DNA of 64,000 nucleotides from the NCBI GenBank assembly GCA_016926805.1, contig JAFGNV010000090.1:62001-126000 (forward strand), given 5' to 3'. The position numbers and the translations under genes are program-made. Positions 42,984-51,751 of the stretch are shown here, one piece after another. The stretch is from Anaerolineae bacterium. GTDB lineage: Bacteria > Chloroflexota > Anaerolineae > 4572-78 > J111. The notes beneath the pieces are model-generated. The model saw only the letters and a program-made list of their open reading frames with translations, searched no databases and was not told the origin of the DNA. The stretch's first letter is position 1, and each line of letters opens with the position of its first letter.

Positions 42984-44171
42984 TTAAGGTCCAGCGGCAT
43001 GTTTTGATCTTGTAGCTGTTGTTGCCGGCGATTGCGCTTGTTGCACCGGCAGGGTCACCATAAATGTTGTTCCTTCGCCGGGCGTACTTCTGGCGGTAAT
43101 GTTTCCTCTGTGCCGGTCGACAACAATCTTGCGGCAAATGGCCAGGCCAATGCCGGTGCCCTCATATTTACCGCGACCGTGCAAACGTTCGAAAACGTGG
43201 AAGATGCGTTCCAAATTTTTTTCATCAAAACCAATGCCGTTATCTTCAATCGTCAGTTCACACCATCCATTGTTGATTTTTGCCCGTATTTTTACCAGGG
43301 GTGGCTTTCCGGGCTGGTGATATTTGAGCGAATTGCCGATGAGGTTTTGAAGCAATTGTCTCATCTGCACGGCGTCGGCCTCGATGGTCGGTAACAATCC
43401 GACGGTTATTTGACCTCCGGACTCTTCAATTCGCCCTTCCAGATCAGTCAACACCTCCGAAGCGATCCGGTTCAGGTCAACCTGTTCAAACGGGTGAGCG
43501 CGGGTGGTAACCCGCGAGTAGGTCAACAGGTCTTCAATCAGGTCTTGCATGCGAGTGGCTGCATTCAACATCCGGTGCAAATAATCAAGGGCCTGTTCGT
43601 TCAAAGAACCGGCATATCGAGTGTGCAGCCGATGACTGAAGAGTTGAATTTTGCGGAGTGGTTCTTGTAAGTCGTGCGAGGCAATGTAAGCAAAGTTTTC
43701 CAATTCACGATTGCTGCGTTCTAAATCGACTGTATAGGCCTGTAATTGATCACGTATGGTCCGGTAATCGTGAAGGCGGTTGGTCAGGTCGGTAACATCT
43801 TGAATGACAACCAGGGCATAAAAACCGGTGTTAGCAGGATTGTTAACGGCGACAACAGTGGTGTGTTGGATGCGTGGTTGTCCATTGGGTAGATAGGCCG
43901 GGATGATAAATTTATGGAGTTGTGAAGAAAAAATGGTGGGCGGGCCGCCTTCAAAAATGTTTTGCAGGCGGCTGAGATATTTTGGCTCGTTTAGATGGGG
44001 AAAATAGTTGCCAATGTTGGCGCCCACAATTTGATGGCCCAATACATTTGTCCAGTCTTCAAGACAGCGGTTCCAAAAGAGAACAACCAGATCGTCTCGC
44101 AACACAAAGGCGCCAACCGGAACGTGATCGAGAATATTGAATTGAGCACTGGCCGACCCAATTTCGTTCAT
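42984..44171 (-). CDS. PAS-domain sensor histidine kinase (soluble)
   Basis: A 395-residue kinase without a membrane segment. A PAS domain covers about 10-130 (HVPVGAFVLRDDLVVLFWN), then a coiled stretch, HisKA with the phospho-histidine in YIASHDLQEPLRKIQ and HATPase (NLIGNSLKYHQPG, DNGIGFDEKN, GTGIGLAICRK). It is of the phytochrome-like/bacteriophytochrome kinase type by the SHDLQEPLR box. It belongs to the cheY-cheC set just upstream; a MITE-like element separates them. Confidence 0.93.
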   Translation of the reverse strand: MNEIGSASAQFNILDHVPVGAFVLRDDLVVLFWNRCLEDWTNVLGHQIVGANIGNYFPHLNEPKYLSRLQNIFEGGPPTIFSSQLHKFIIPAYLPNGQPRIQHTTVVAVNNPANTGFYALVVIQDVTDLTNRLHDYRTIRDQLQAYTVDLERSNRELENFAYIASHDLQEPLRKIQLFSHRLHTRYAGSLNEQALDYLHRMLNAATRMQDLIEDLLTYSRVTTRAHPFEQVDLNRIASEVLTDLEGRIEESGGQITVGLLPTIEADAVQMRQLLQNLIGNSLKYHQPGKPPLVKIRAKINNGWCELTIEDNGIGFDEKNLERIFHVFERLHGRGKYEGTGIGLAICRKIVVDRHRGNITARSTPGEGTTFMVTLPVQQAQSPATTATRSKHAAGP

Positions 44172-44191
44172 ACGCCTCCACTTTAGGACTA

Positions 44192-44333
44192 AGAACAGGA
44201 CTTACGCATGTCATTCTGAACCAAGCAAAGCGGAGTGAAGAATCCCCAGAAATTCTATTGGCAAGTCCACGTTTTAGGGATTTTTCGCTCCCTCTGGTCG
44301 CTCAAAATGACATGTTTGCGTAAGTCCTGAGAA
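44192..44333. mobile_element. MITE-like element with 13-bp terminal inverted repeats and 4-bp target duplication
   Basis: Element 44196-44329: left end CAGGACTTACGCA (44196-44208), right end TGCGTAAGTCCTG (44317-44329), perfect inverted repeats, with a second arm TGTCATT inside. AGAA flanks both sides (44192-44195 and 44330-44333), a likely target duplication. It carries no transposase and needs one in trans. It lies in the cheY-cheC-kinase transcript. Confidence 0.85.
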
Positions 44334-44410
44334 TTTAACAACTTTTCCCTTTATCAGATTGAATCCCTCAAAATTGGACCCATTTGAGAAAGTTATTTAA
44401 TCCCCAATCC

Positions 44411-45019
44411 TTAGCTAACATTCAGGTTAATCGCATCGATGGCGCTCAGCAACGCGTCAAACGAACCAACCTCAAAGAGCAGGATAATATCTCCCTCGAT
44501 ACAAAGCTGCTCAATGGTGAAATGGGTATGAGCCAGAAGAATCGTTGTATCGGCATCCAGTCCGTCGGCCAAAAGGAGCCTTTCAATATTGTCTTCAATG
44601 TAAGTGGGAACTGAGTAGTTGATGCGGCGATCCAAAACATTGCCAATAGACCCCATCACTCCGTTGAGGATGATATTGCCCACTTCGGTGAGCGTCCCAA
44701 TTCGGATTGAATCGAGATCCGGCGTGGCCGGTTCCTCACCGGTAAGAACGTCAACAAACTTTCCGGCGCTGTCGGGCGGAAAGACCAGTGAAGCAACTCC
44801 AGAGAAAGGCCCCTTGAAGCTGAGACGGACCGTGGAGAGCTTTTGGCTACCCAGCTTGCCCATTTCCTCTTTGAGCGTGAGGAGAGAAAATATTTTAACA
44901 TAAGGGACTTCCAGCAGCACCTGCGACTGGAGCATACTATTCAACATCCCCGCTGCTCGACCCACGCCAATGTTGATAAGCTCTTTTAAGGTGTCAATTT
45001 GGTCTGGAGTGGGTTTCAT
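44411..45019 (-). CDS. CheC-family CheY-P phosphatase-like protein
   Basis: A 202-residue protein with two copies of the CheC active-site pattern: LKELINIGVGRAAGMLN at the start and LTEVGNIILN in the second half, each with the E-(x)3-N pair. CheC/CheX dephosphorylates CheY-type receivers. Its ATG overlaps the stop of the CheY-like gene (ATGA), so it likely resets that protein. Confidence 0.9.
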   Translation of the reverse strand: MKPTPDQIDTLKELINIGVGRAAGMLNSMLQSQVLLEVPYVKIFSLLTLKEEMGKLGSQKLSTVRLSFKGPFSGVASLVFPPDSAGKFVDVLTGEEPATPDLDSIRIGTLTEVGNIILNGVMGSIGNVLDRRINYSVPTYIEDNIERLLLADGLDADTTILLAHTHFTIEQLCIEGDIILLFEVGSFDALLSAIDAINLNVS

Positions 45020-45396
45020 TGGTTCTCCTTTCGCCTGGCACTAAGAACGTTGTCTAATATTTGCTGCAATTGTTCACTGTCAACCGGTTTGTTTATTACC
45101 GCCGCCGCCCCAAGTTCCAGGCATTGTTTATGAGTGCTGGTCTGAACATCCGCGGTAATCACGATCATGGGGATGCTCGATTCTAGCTGCTGGATCTGTT
45201 CCAGCAACTCAAAACCATTGGTGCCGGGCATAATGAGATCTAATAAAACACAATCTGGTTTATGCGTGGCAATTATTTCCAAACCCTCCCGTCCATTAGC
45301 GGCCTCGATAGCCTGGTGGCCTCCTTGCAGCTCGACAAATCTGCGGAGAACCCGGCGTTGGTATATAGAATCATCGATGATTAGAATTAGAGCCAT
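45016..45396 (-). CDS. CheY-like single-domain response regulator
   Basis: A 126-residue receiver with the acidic pair D8-D9, phosphoacceptor D53 in VLLDLIMP, T in VITADV and K in VINKPVD. No output domain. It is translationally coupled to cheC, and the pair resembles two-component adaptation modules outside classical chemotaxis. Confidence 0.95.
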   Translation of the reverse strand: MALILIIDDSIYQRRVLRRFVELQGGHQAIEAANGREGLEIIATHKPDCVLLDLIMPGTNGFELLEQIQQLESSIPMIVITADVQTSTHKQCLELGAAAVINKPVDSEQLQQILDNVLSARRKENQ

Positions 45397-45440
45397 AATG
45401 CCTACCTTTTACCATAATCTGTTGTGGAGCAGTTTTGACA

Positions 45441-45449
45441 ATTATAACA
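45441..45449 (-). promoter_or_regulatory. Extended -10 promoter of the cheY-cheC operon
   Basis: Minus strand TGTTATAAT, about 45 nt upstream of the CheY-like ATG. Confidence 0.55.
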
Positions 45450-45606
45450 TGGCGACATTACAATGTCTATGGAATCTAAAAAATTCTTGGACGGCCAGCG
45501 CCGGAGAAATTCAAGGCGAGTGTTGATGTGTATTCCCAACATCAGCAAAGGACACAATTTGGAGGTAAGTCAGATTGTGGAGTGTTGGTTGGTTGGCTGA
45601 TTTGCT

Positions 45607-46041
45607 TTAGCCCGACTCGGCCAGACATTTCCGGGCCAGGTGTTTCAAATAGCTCACAATCGAGTCAATGCCACGCAAACGCTGCATACTTAAAACTTTT
45701 TCCAATCCCATCGCCTGGTAGAAGTTGGCGGGAAGATTGATTACCTGTTCCGGCCTGGCTCCGCGTAGACCTTCACCCAAAATGGCTGCGTAACCGCGCA
45801 CCGTGGGCGATTGGGGCGCCACGTCAAAATAAAACGCCATCCCTCCATTTTCCAATTCGGCGTAAACAAACACCGGGGTCATACATTCGTGGATCTGTTC
45901 CATGGTGGTATCCCGGTTCAACCAATCGGGGAGCGGCGGCATTTTTCCAGCGTATTCAAGGAGTAACTCCAATTTTTCCTGGCCTTCCACCCAGCCAAAT
46001 TCATCGATAATCTCTTGTAGTCGGGCCGGAATCTCGCTCAT
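45607..46041 (-). CDS. sufE: SufE-like sulfur acceptor protein
   Basis: A 144-residue protein matching SufE in length and motifs: LQEIIDEFGWVEGQEKLELL, then the sulfur-accepting cysteine in IHECMTPVFV, and LSMQRLRGIDSIVSYLK at the end. It accepts persulfide from SufS for Fe-S assembly. The ATG at 46041 follows AGGAGG with 12-nt spacing. A TTG at 46053 directly after the ribosome site is a less likely start. Confidence 0.92.
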   Translation of the reverse strand: MSEIPARLQEIIDEFGWVEGQEKLELLLEYAGKMPPLPDWLNRDTTMEQIHECMTPVFVYAELENGGMAFYFDVAPQSPTVRGYAAILGEGLRGARPEQVINLPANFYQAMGLEKVLSMQRLRGIDSIVSYLKHLARKCLAESG

Positions 46042-46403
46042 GATTTTGCTCAACCTCCTGGAAAAACAATTGTTTATCCGTTATATTCTAGCCGAAACAG
46101 GCGATATGGCGAATTTGCCTTCTGGCGGCTTGTTCAATATGTTTAGGCGTTGGATGCTATTCATTGAATACAGGCCGCAAATTGCCCCCAATTTCCCCCT
46201 TCCACTCCCTTCTGAGTCGTGTTATAATTGAAGAGCCTTTGTAGTTTTTATAATTCACATTAGGCAGTTTCTTCGGCGAGAGTCTCCCAAATCCAATCGG
46301 ATTTTACCAACCTGGAGACCATTCGATAATGATGGAACGGTTGTAGAGATGGGGCAACTGGCAACCTGACTGTTCTGCCCAATCATCTATCAGGAGGGAA
46401 ACA
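46042..46403. other. Intergenic region and structured leader of the propeller kinase (about 360 bp)
   Basis: Holds two candidate -10 elements on the + strand, TGTTATAAT (46220-46228) and TATAAT (46249-46254), then a leader of 140-180 nt with nested inverted repeats GTCTCC...GGAGAC and AAATCC-AATC-GGATTT near 46281-46320. No coding frame is supported. Confidence 0.55.
46220..46254 (+). promoter_or_regulatory. Tandem promoter elements of the propeller kinase gene
   Basis: Extended -10 TGTTATAAT (46220-46228) and a second TATAAT (46249-46254) with TTGAAG 15 bp upstream of it. Confidence 0.5.
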
Positions 46404-49400
46404 ATGATCGGTCGTACACTCGGCAATTACCGGATTATCGAGCAAATTGGGATGGGCGGCATGGCCACCGTCTACAAAGCCTACGACCCCGACACCGACC
46501 GCTACGTGGCCATCAAAATCCTGCCCGAACACTTCTCGCAAGACCCCAAATTCCGCCAGCGCTTCGAGCGCGAAGCCAAAGCCATTGCCAAATTGGAACA
46601 CATTCATATTCTGCCCCTTTTTGCCTACGGCGAGGAGGGCGGCACCGCCTACATGGTGATGCGCTATCTCAAGGCCGGTTCCCTTACCGATCGCATTCGA
46701 GCCGGGGCGTTGTCTTTAACTGAGGCCAGCCGTTTGTTGAGCCAGGTGGCCAGTGCCCTCGATCACGCCCATTCGCACGGCGTGCTCCACCGGGATGTGA
46801 AACCCAGCAATATTCTCCTCGACGCCGACGGCAACGCCTTTCTCACCGACTTTGGCATTGCCAAAATGGTGGAAAGCACGCTCGACCTGACCGGCGGCGG
46901 CATTCTGGGTACCCCGGCCTACATGAGTCCCGAACAGTGCCGGGGCAATCAGGAACTGACCCCCGCTTCCGACCAATATTCGTTGGGAATTATTCTTTAC
47001 GAAATGATTACCGGCCGAACGCCGTTTCAGGCGGAAACACCTATTGCTCTCATTCACATGCAGTTGAACGACCCCCTGCCGATGCCCCACCAGGTGCGCG
47101 CCGATTTGCCGGAGGAGGCGGAACGGGTCATCCTCAAAGCCCTCACCAAAGACCCGGAACTCCGTTTTCCCACTTGCGGGGCTATGGCCGCCGCCTTTGC
47201 CCGGGTAGTATCGCAAATACCTGCAGCCCAACTGGCTGAAGGTGATCTGACCGTGGGTGACCAGGCCCCATTTGCCCCAACGGCCGCGGTGGTAGAAGAT
47301 GCGACAGTATTGCATGGCGCGGCTGAACAGGCTGCCGCCCGGCCGAAACTTCGCCGGGGGATGCCGGGCTGGGCATGGGGCGCAATTGGATTGGTGGTTA
47401 TCTTGGGTTTGCTGGCGACGGCGATTGTGCTGGGGTGGTTCCTGCTTGGGGAAGACGAGACAACGCCCGTAGCTGAAATGCGCCAAACACCCGTCGCCGG
47501 AGGGGAGGATAAGGCCGAGAAAACCCCGACCACCCCGGGTGAGCCAGCTTCGCCGGAAATGCCCGCCGTCTCGGCCCCTGTTTCGCCGGGCGAACCGCCT
47601 CAAGGCCTCAAAGAGGTGAGGCCGTGTGATTGGCAAGGACATGGTTCTGGCTTGTGTATCTATGAACCGTCAAAAGAAAAACCTATCAGAAAAATCCTTC
47701 AGAATGAGAATTTTGAATTCCCCGGGATGGCCGCCTGGAGTCCGGATGGCAAACGAATCGCTTTCACCGCCGTGGAATCGGGCGGCAGTCACGACCGCGA
47801 TATGACCATTTATGTGGTTGACACCGACGGCAAAAATCTGGTCGAGCTGCCTCAGCTGAGTAATGACCTGAATCCGGCCTGGAGCCCCGATGGTGAATGG
47901 CTTGTTTTTCACAGCGGTTGTGATCTGGGAAAGATGCGACCCGATGGTTCTGAGCCAAAGATTCTCTGGCAACATGAGGCTGACAAATGTGTCGAACAAG
48001 CTCAATGGTCGCCCGATAGCCAGTTGATTGTTGTTTCCGTGCACACCGACGGGGGACATGAGATTTGGGTGACCACTGACAATGAAGGTGCACCGTTTGT
48101 TTCAGTTGCCACTGTTACTTACCAAAACGATAACTGCATGAGTCCGGACGTTGCCTTCAGTCCTAACGGCAAACGGGTCGCCTACATCGATGACAAATGT
48201 CAGGCGTGGCTGGCTAACGCCAACGGGTCGGGCCAGCCCGAACCGCTGCCCGATTTCCCTTATTGGTGGATGGCCTCAGCCTATCCGCAGTGGGGCACAA
48301 AGCCACCGGCCGGGCCTGTCGCCGCAGAGATTGCCGGGCCCAAATACCTGGGACTGTGTTCCGAAACAGACCCGGGCCGGTTGTGTATATTTGATGCGGA
48401 AACAGATCGGAACGTCCCCATACCTGTCGACCTGGATTTGCAGGACAGCTCCTGGCAATCCTGGTCGCCCGATGGCCGGCAGGTTGTGTTCGATGCCGGG
48501 CCGGATGAACGCCATAGACTTTACGTCGTCAACACCGACGGTTCCGGTCTGGCCGCCATTACCGAGGGCGCCACTAACGATCTTTTGCCCATCTGGTCGC
48601 CCGCCAGTGCGTGGATTGCCTTTCACCGCAACTGTGAATTGTGGCGCATCCGTCCCGATGGAACAGGGGCCGAAATGCTGGCGCCCCACACTAAAAACTC
48701 CTGCGCCCAGATGGCGGGTTGGTCTAGCGATGGGCGGCGGCTGGCTTTCATCGACGCGCTTTACGAGGAGTCAATTCCAGGCAAAGTCTGGTTGATTAAT
48801 CCTGACACTAAACTCACCCAGCAACTTTACACCTTTGCCCCGCGAGCGGAGCCATGGAAGCTGGCCTGGAGTCCTGATGGACGGCAAATTGCTATTTGGT
48901 ATGGCGAAGATGGGCAAGAGAAAATAATACTGTTGGATGTAAGAAGTGGCGAATCCAAACCGCTCAGTGAGGCCGAAGCTGGCCAAATCGGGCTTTGGAC
49001 GTGGCTATCGGATTATTGGCCGCAGTGGGGTGAGGAGACGGCCGCTTCTGCCGCACCGCCAGCCGCAGAGCCACCCCCGCCAAAACCGGTGGGTAAATGG
49101 GTCGAGACATGCCCAGACACCGAGCCGCCGCAAATCTGCGTTTTCGATGATGAGACCGGAAAGAAAATTCAGTTTACGGCTGATTTAACTTTCGAGTCGA
49201 TAGACAGCCCGAGTTGGTCGCCCGATAGCCGGCAAATTGCGTTCGGTGCCGGCTCAAACCCCGAACGCAGCCAGCAATACGACCACAAACTCTATGTCGT
49301 CAATGCCGACGGCTCCGGCCTGACTCAAATTACCCACGGCGATACCAACGATGTCTCACCTGCCTGGTCGCCCGACGGGGAATGGATCGCCTTTCATCGC

Positions 49401-49814
49401 AACTGTAGTTTGGGGTTGGTGCATCCCGACGGTGCGGAGGCCAAAATATTACTGGAAGGCTCGGAAATTCTGTGTGTGGGTTGGATAGCCTGGTCGCCCG
49501 ACAGTCAACAAATTTCCTTCTTTAACTGTTCGGATATGGCCGCCCAGGGTGAGTTGTGGCTGATTGATCGGGATGGCGGCAACCCGCACGTGGTCTATGC
49601 GTTTGAGCGGACGTTTTGGCCCTGGGTGACGATGTGGAGTCCCGATGGGCGGCAGGTTGGTTTTTGGTATTATGAAAATGATCAGAGCCGGATCGTTTTG
49701 GTCAATGTCGATGGCAGCGGCAAACCGCAGTCGATAAACGACCAGACGGTCATCGACCAAAAACGGTTGGCGCACTGGTTGTCTCAGTATTGGCCGCAGT
49801 GGGGCCGCCAATAA
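46404..49814 (+). CDS. Receptor Ser/Thr kinase with triplicated extracellular PD40-type propeller
   Basis: A 1136-residue protein. The kinase domain (about 9-268) is complete: GMGGMATVY loop, K38 in VAIK, HRDVKPSN with D131, DFG D149 and GTPAYMSPEQ. A membrane helix follows (about 324-347), a Pro/Ala-rich linker, and three tandem modules of about 240 residues (near 406-645, 648-895, 899-1136) made of WSPD-type repeats. Each module opens with a cysteine pair spaced 9-10 residues and holds a further two cysteines around the F-H-x3-C-x-L block. Ligand unknown. ATG follows CAGGAGGGAAACA. Confidence 0.94.
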   Translation: MIGRTLGNYRIIEQIGMGGMATVYKAYDPDTDRYVAIKILPEHFSQDPKFRQRFEREAKAIAKLEHIHILPLFAYGEEGGTAYMVMRYLKAGSLTDRIRAGALSLTEASRLLSQVASALDHAHSHGVLHRDVKPSNILLDADGNAFLTDFGIAKMVESTLDLTGGGILGTPAYMSPEQCRGNQELTPASDQYSLGIILYEMITGRTPFQAETPIALIHMQLNDPLPMPHQVRADLPEEAERVILKALTKDPELRFPTCGAMAAAFARVVSQIPAAQLAEGDLTVGDQAPFAPTAAVVEDATVLHGAAEQAAARPKLRRGMPGWAWGAIGLVVILGLLATAIVLGWFLLGEDETTPVAEMRQTPVAGGEDKAEKTPTTPGEPASPEMPAVSAPVSPGEPPQGLKEVRPCDWQGHGSGLCIYEPSKEKPIRKILQNENFEFPGMAAWSPDGKRIAFTAVESGGSHDRDMTIYVVDTDGKNLVELPQLSNDLNPAWSPDGEWLVFHSGCDLGKMRPDGSEPKILWQHEADKCVEQAQWSPDSQLIVVSVHTDGGHEIWVTTDNEGAPFVSVATVTYQNDNCMSPDVAFSPNGKRVAYIDDKCQAWLANANGSGQPEPLPDFPYWWMASAYPQWGTKPPAGPVAAEIAGPKYLGLCSETDPGRLCIFDAETDRNVPIPVDLDLQDSSWQSWSPDGRQVVFDAGPDERHRLYVVNTDGSGLAAITEGATNDLLPIWSPASAWIAFHRNCELWRIRPDGTGAEMLAPHTKNSCAQMAGWSSDGRRLAFIDALYEESIPGKVWLINPDTKLTQQLYTFAPRAEPWKLAWSPDGRQIAIWYGEDGQEKIILLDVRSGESKPLSEAEAGQIGLWTWLSDYWPQWGEETAASAAPPAAEPPPPKPVGKWVETCPDTEPPQICVFDDETGKKIQFTADLTFESIDSPSWSPDSRQIAFGAGSNPERSQQYDHKLYVVNADGSGLTQITHGDTNDVSPAWSPDGEWIAFHRNCSLGLVHPDGAEAKILLEGSEILCVGWIAWSPDSQQISFFNCSDMAAQGELWLIDRDGGNPHVVYAFERTFWPWVTMWSPDGRQVGFWYYENDQSRIVLVNVDGSGKPQSINDQTVIDQKRLAHWLSQYWPQWGRQ

Positions 49815-49844
49815 TCAGTAAAACCATCAGTTAGGAGGGTTCTT

Positions 49845-51743
49845 ATGCATACTTTGCGTTGGCTCTTTGTTGTGGGTCTGGCTGTCGTCAGTTTCGGTTT
49901 TATTCTACCGGACGGCCAGCCGGTTGAAATTATCGGGCAGGATGTCACTCGCCAGGCCATCAATCCCAATCCCCCTGCCGGGCCGGTCAAACTCATCTTT
50001 ATCCATCACTCCTGCGGCGAAAATTGGCTGGCCGACTACCACGGTGGTCTGGGCCTGGCCCTGCGCGATAACAACTACTTTGTCAGTGATACCAACTACG
50101 GCTGGGGGCCAGATGGCATTGGCGACCGCACCGACATCGGCAATTGGTGGGAGTGGTTCCAGGGGCCGCAGCGCGACACCTATCTGAATGCGTTATACAC
50201 GGAGAGTAACCGCTTTGGCGATTACTACTCGCGCCTGCCCAACGACCCTGGCGGCGAGAACCAAATTATTATGTTCAAAAGCTGTTTTCCCAACTCCTAT
50301 CTGGAAGGCAGCCCCACCGACCCGCCCCCAACCGGGGACAATCCCCTGCGCAGCGAAGGGAGTGGCTGGGAGGCACATTCGGTGGCCAACGCCAAGGGTA
50401 TTTATAACGACATTCTGGAATATTTTGCCACCCGCCAGGACAAACTGTTTATTGCGGTTACCGCCCCGCCGTTGATGGAGGGAGAGACCGACACGGCGCA
50501 CGCGGCCAACGCCCGGGCCTTCAACAACTGGCTGGTGAATGACTGGCTGGCCGATTATCCTTATAGCAACGTGGCCGTGTTTGATTTTTTCAATGTTTTG
50601 ACCAGTAACGGTGGCGACGTTTACACCAACGACGCCGGGCAGGAAATCGGCAACCACCACCGTATCTGGAATGGAGCGGTGCAGCATATCCAGACCGTCG
50701 CTTACAATATGTCGGCCTATCCCGACGGCGACAGTCACCCCACGCCAGCGGGCAACCAAAAAGCCACCGCCGAGTTTGTGCCGCTGCTCAATGATTATTA
50801 TAACCGTTGGCAATCCGTTGCCCCGCCCGCCGTGGCGCCAACCGCCCCCCCCGCGCAAGAGGAACCCGAAGTAGAAACAACGGAAGAAGTTGAAGCAGAA
50901 ACGGCAGAAGAAGCTGAAGCCCCCGCCGAGTCGGATGCTTCCCCGGCCGATGAGGTTCCCGCCGTTGTCCAAGGTCTCATCGAGAGTTTTGACCTGGCCG
51001 AATATTGGGAAGCTGATAGTGACGGCGAAGGGTCCGAGGTTACTGCTTTTGCGGATGATGAAATTGTTTACGGCGGCGCAGGCTCCGTTCGGATTGAATA
51101 CAGCATTGTGCCCGATGGCTGGGGTTACTATGGCCACTCCTTTGAGCCGGTTCAGGATTGGAGCGATGGAAATGGACTTTCCATGTGGCTTCGTTCTACC
51201 GACGAGAGTGGAATTACCTTGATGCTCTTTGCGGGCGATCCGCAGTCGGCCACGCCTTTTGAAATCTACATTGAACTTCCCGGTGATGACGACTGGCAGC
51301 AGTATACATTTCCGTGGGCCGCATTTGAACGGGCGGCGTGGGCCGATGTGGGCGGACTGGCTGAAATGGATCCAACTCAGGTGGTGGGTCTTGGGTTTAG
51401 CTTTGGGACAGAAGGTGAACCCATCGAGGGAGTCCTGTGGGTAGACGAACTCAGCCTTGTTACCGGGGCGATTTCCACTCCGCCGGAGGAAGCGGAAGAA
51501 GCCGAGGAAGTGGAGGAAACCGAGGACGTATCCGCCGAGCCTTCCCCGGAACCTGTCGAGGCTGCCGAGCCAACCGCAGCACCCACCGAACCCGCCGTTT
51601 CGGTTGCCTCAACCCAAACCTCTCCGCCAACTGAGTCAACTGCATCGCCGGTTGAGGAGGAAACCGGGGGTGGGTTGTGTCCTCTGGCCACGCTCATGGG
51701 GCCGTTGGTATTGGCGGCGGTAGTTTGGGCGCGCCAGCGGTAA
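49845..51743 (+). CDS. Secreted SGNH-like hydrolase with CBM-like domain and C-terminal sorting-like tail
   Basis: A 632-residue protein with a signal peptide (about 1-20), an SGNH/GDSL-like domain (FIHHSCGENW with the likely serine, later DGDSHPTPAGNQ with D and H), an acidic Glu/Ala linker, a beta-sandwich similar to CBM11/CIA30 modules (about 380-548), another Glu/Pro linker and a tail GGGLCP + hydrophobic helix + RQR. Probable esterase or deacylase on surface glycan; function is inference. It starts 30 bp after the propeller kinase with AGGAGGG, so co-expression is likely. Confidence 0.78.
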   Translation: MHTLRWLFVVGLAVVSFGFILPDGQPVEIIGQDVTRQAINPNPPAGPVKLIFIHHSCGENWLADYHGGLGLALRDNNYFVSDTNYGWGPDGIGDRTDIGNWWEWFQGPQRDTYLNALYTESNRFGDYYSRLPNDPGGENQIIMFKSCFPNSYLEGSPTDPPPTGDNPLRSEGSGWEAHSVANAKGIYNDILEYFATRQDKLFIAVTAPPLMEGETDTAHAANARAFNNWLVNDWLADYPYSNVAVFDFFNVLTSNGGDVYTNDAGQEIGNHHRIWNGAVQHIQTVAYNMSAYPDGDSHPTPAGNQKATAEFVPLLNDYYNRWQSVAPPAVAPTAPPAQEEPEVETTEEVEAETAEEAEAPAESDASPADEVPAVVQGLIESFDLAEYWEADSDGEGSEVTAFADDEIVYGGAGSVRIEYSIVPDGWGYYGHSFEPVQDWSDGNGLSMWLRSTDESGITLMLFAGDPQSATPFEIYIELPGDDDWQQYTFPWAAFERAAWADVGGLAEMDPTQVVGLGFSFGTEGEPIEGVLWVDELSLVTGAISTPPEEAEEAEEVEETEDVSAEPSPEPVEAAEPTAAPTEPAVSVASTQTSPPTESTASPVEEETGGGLCPLATLMGPLVLAAVVWARQR

Positions 51744-51751
51744 CCGAATGT

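Noticed and set aside
47054-47533. Minus-strand frames opposite the propeller kinase
   Set aside because: Shadow frames; the kinase motifs on + are intact.
50193-51137. 314-codon minus-strand frame
   Set aside because: It is antisense to the SGNH-CBM gene, where domain motifs are clear on the + strand.
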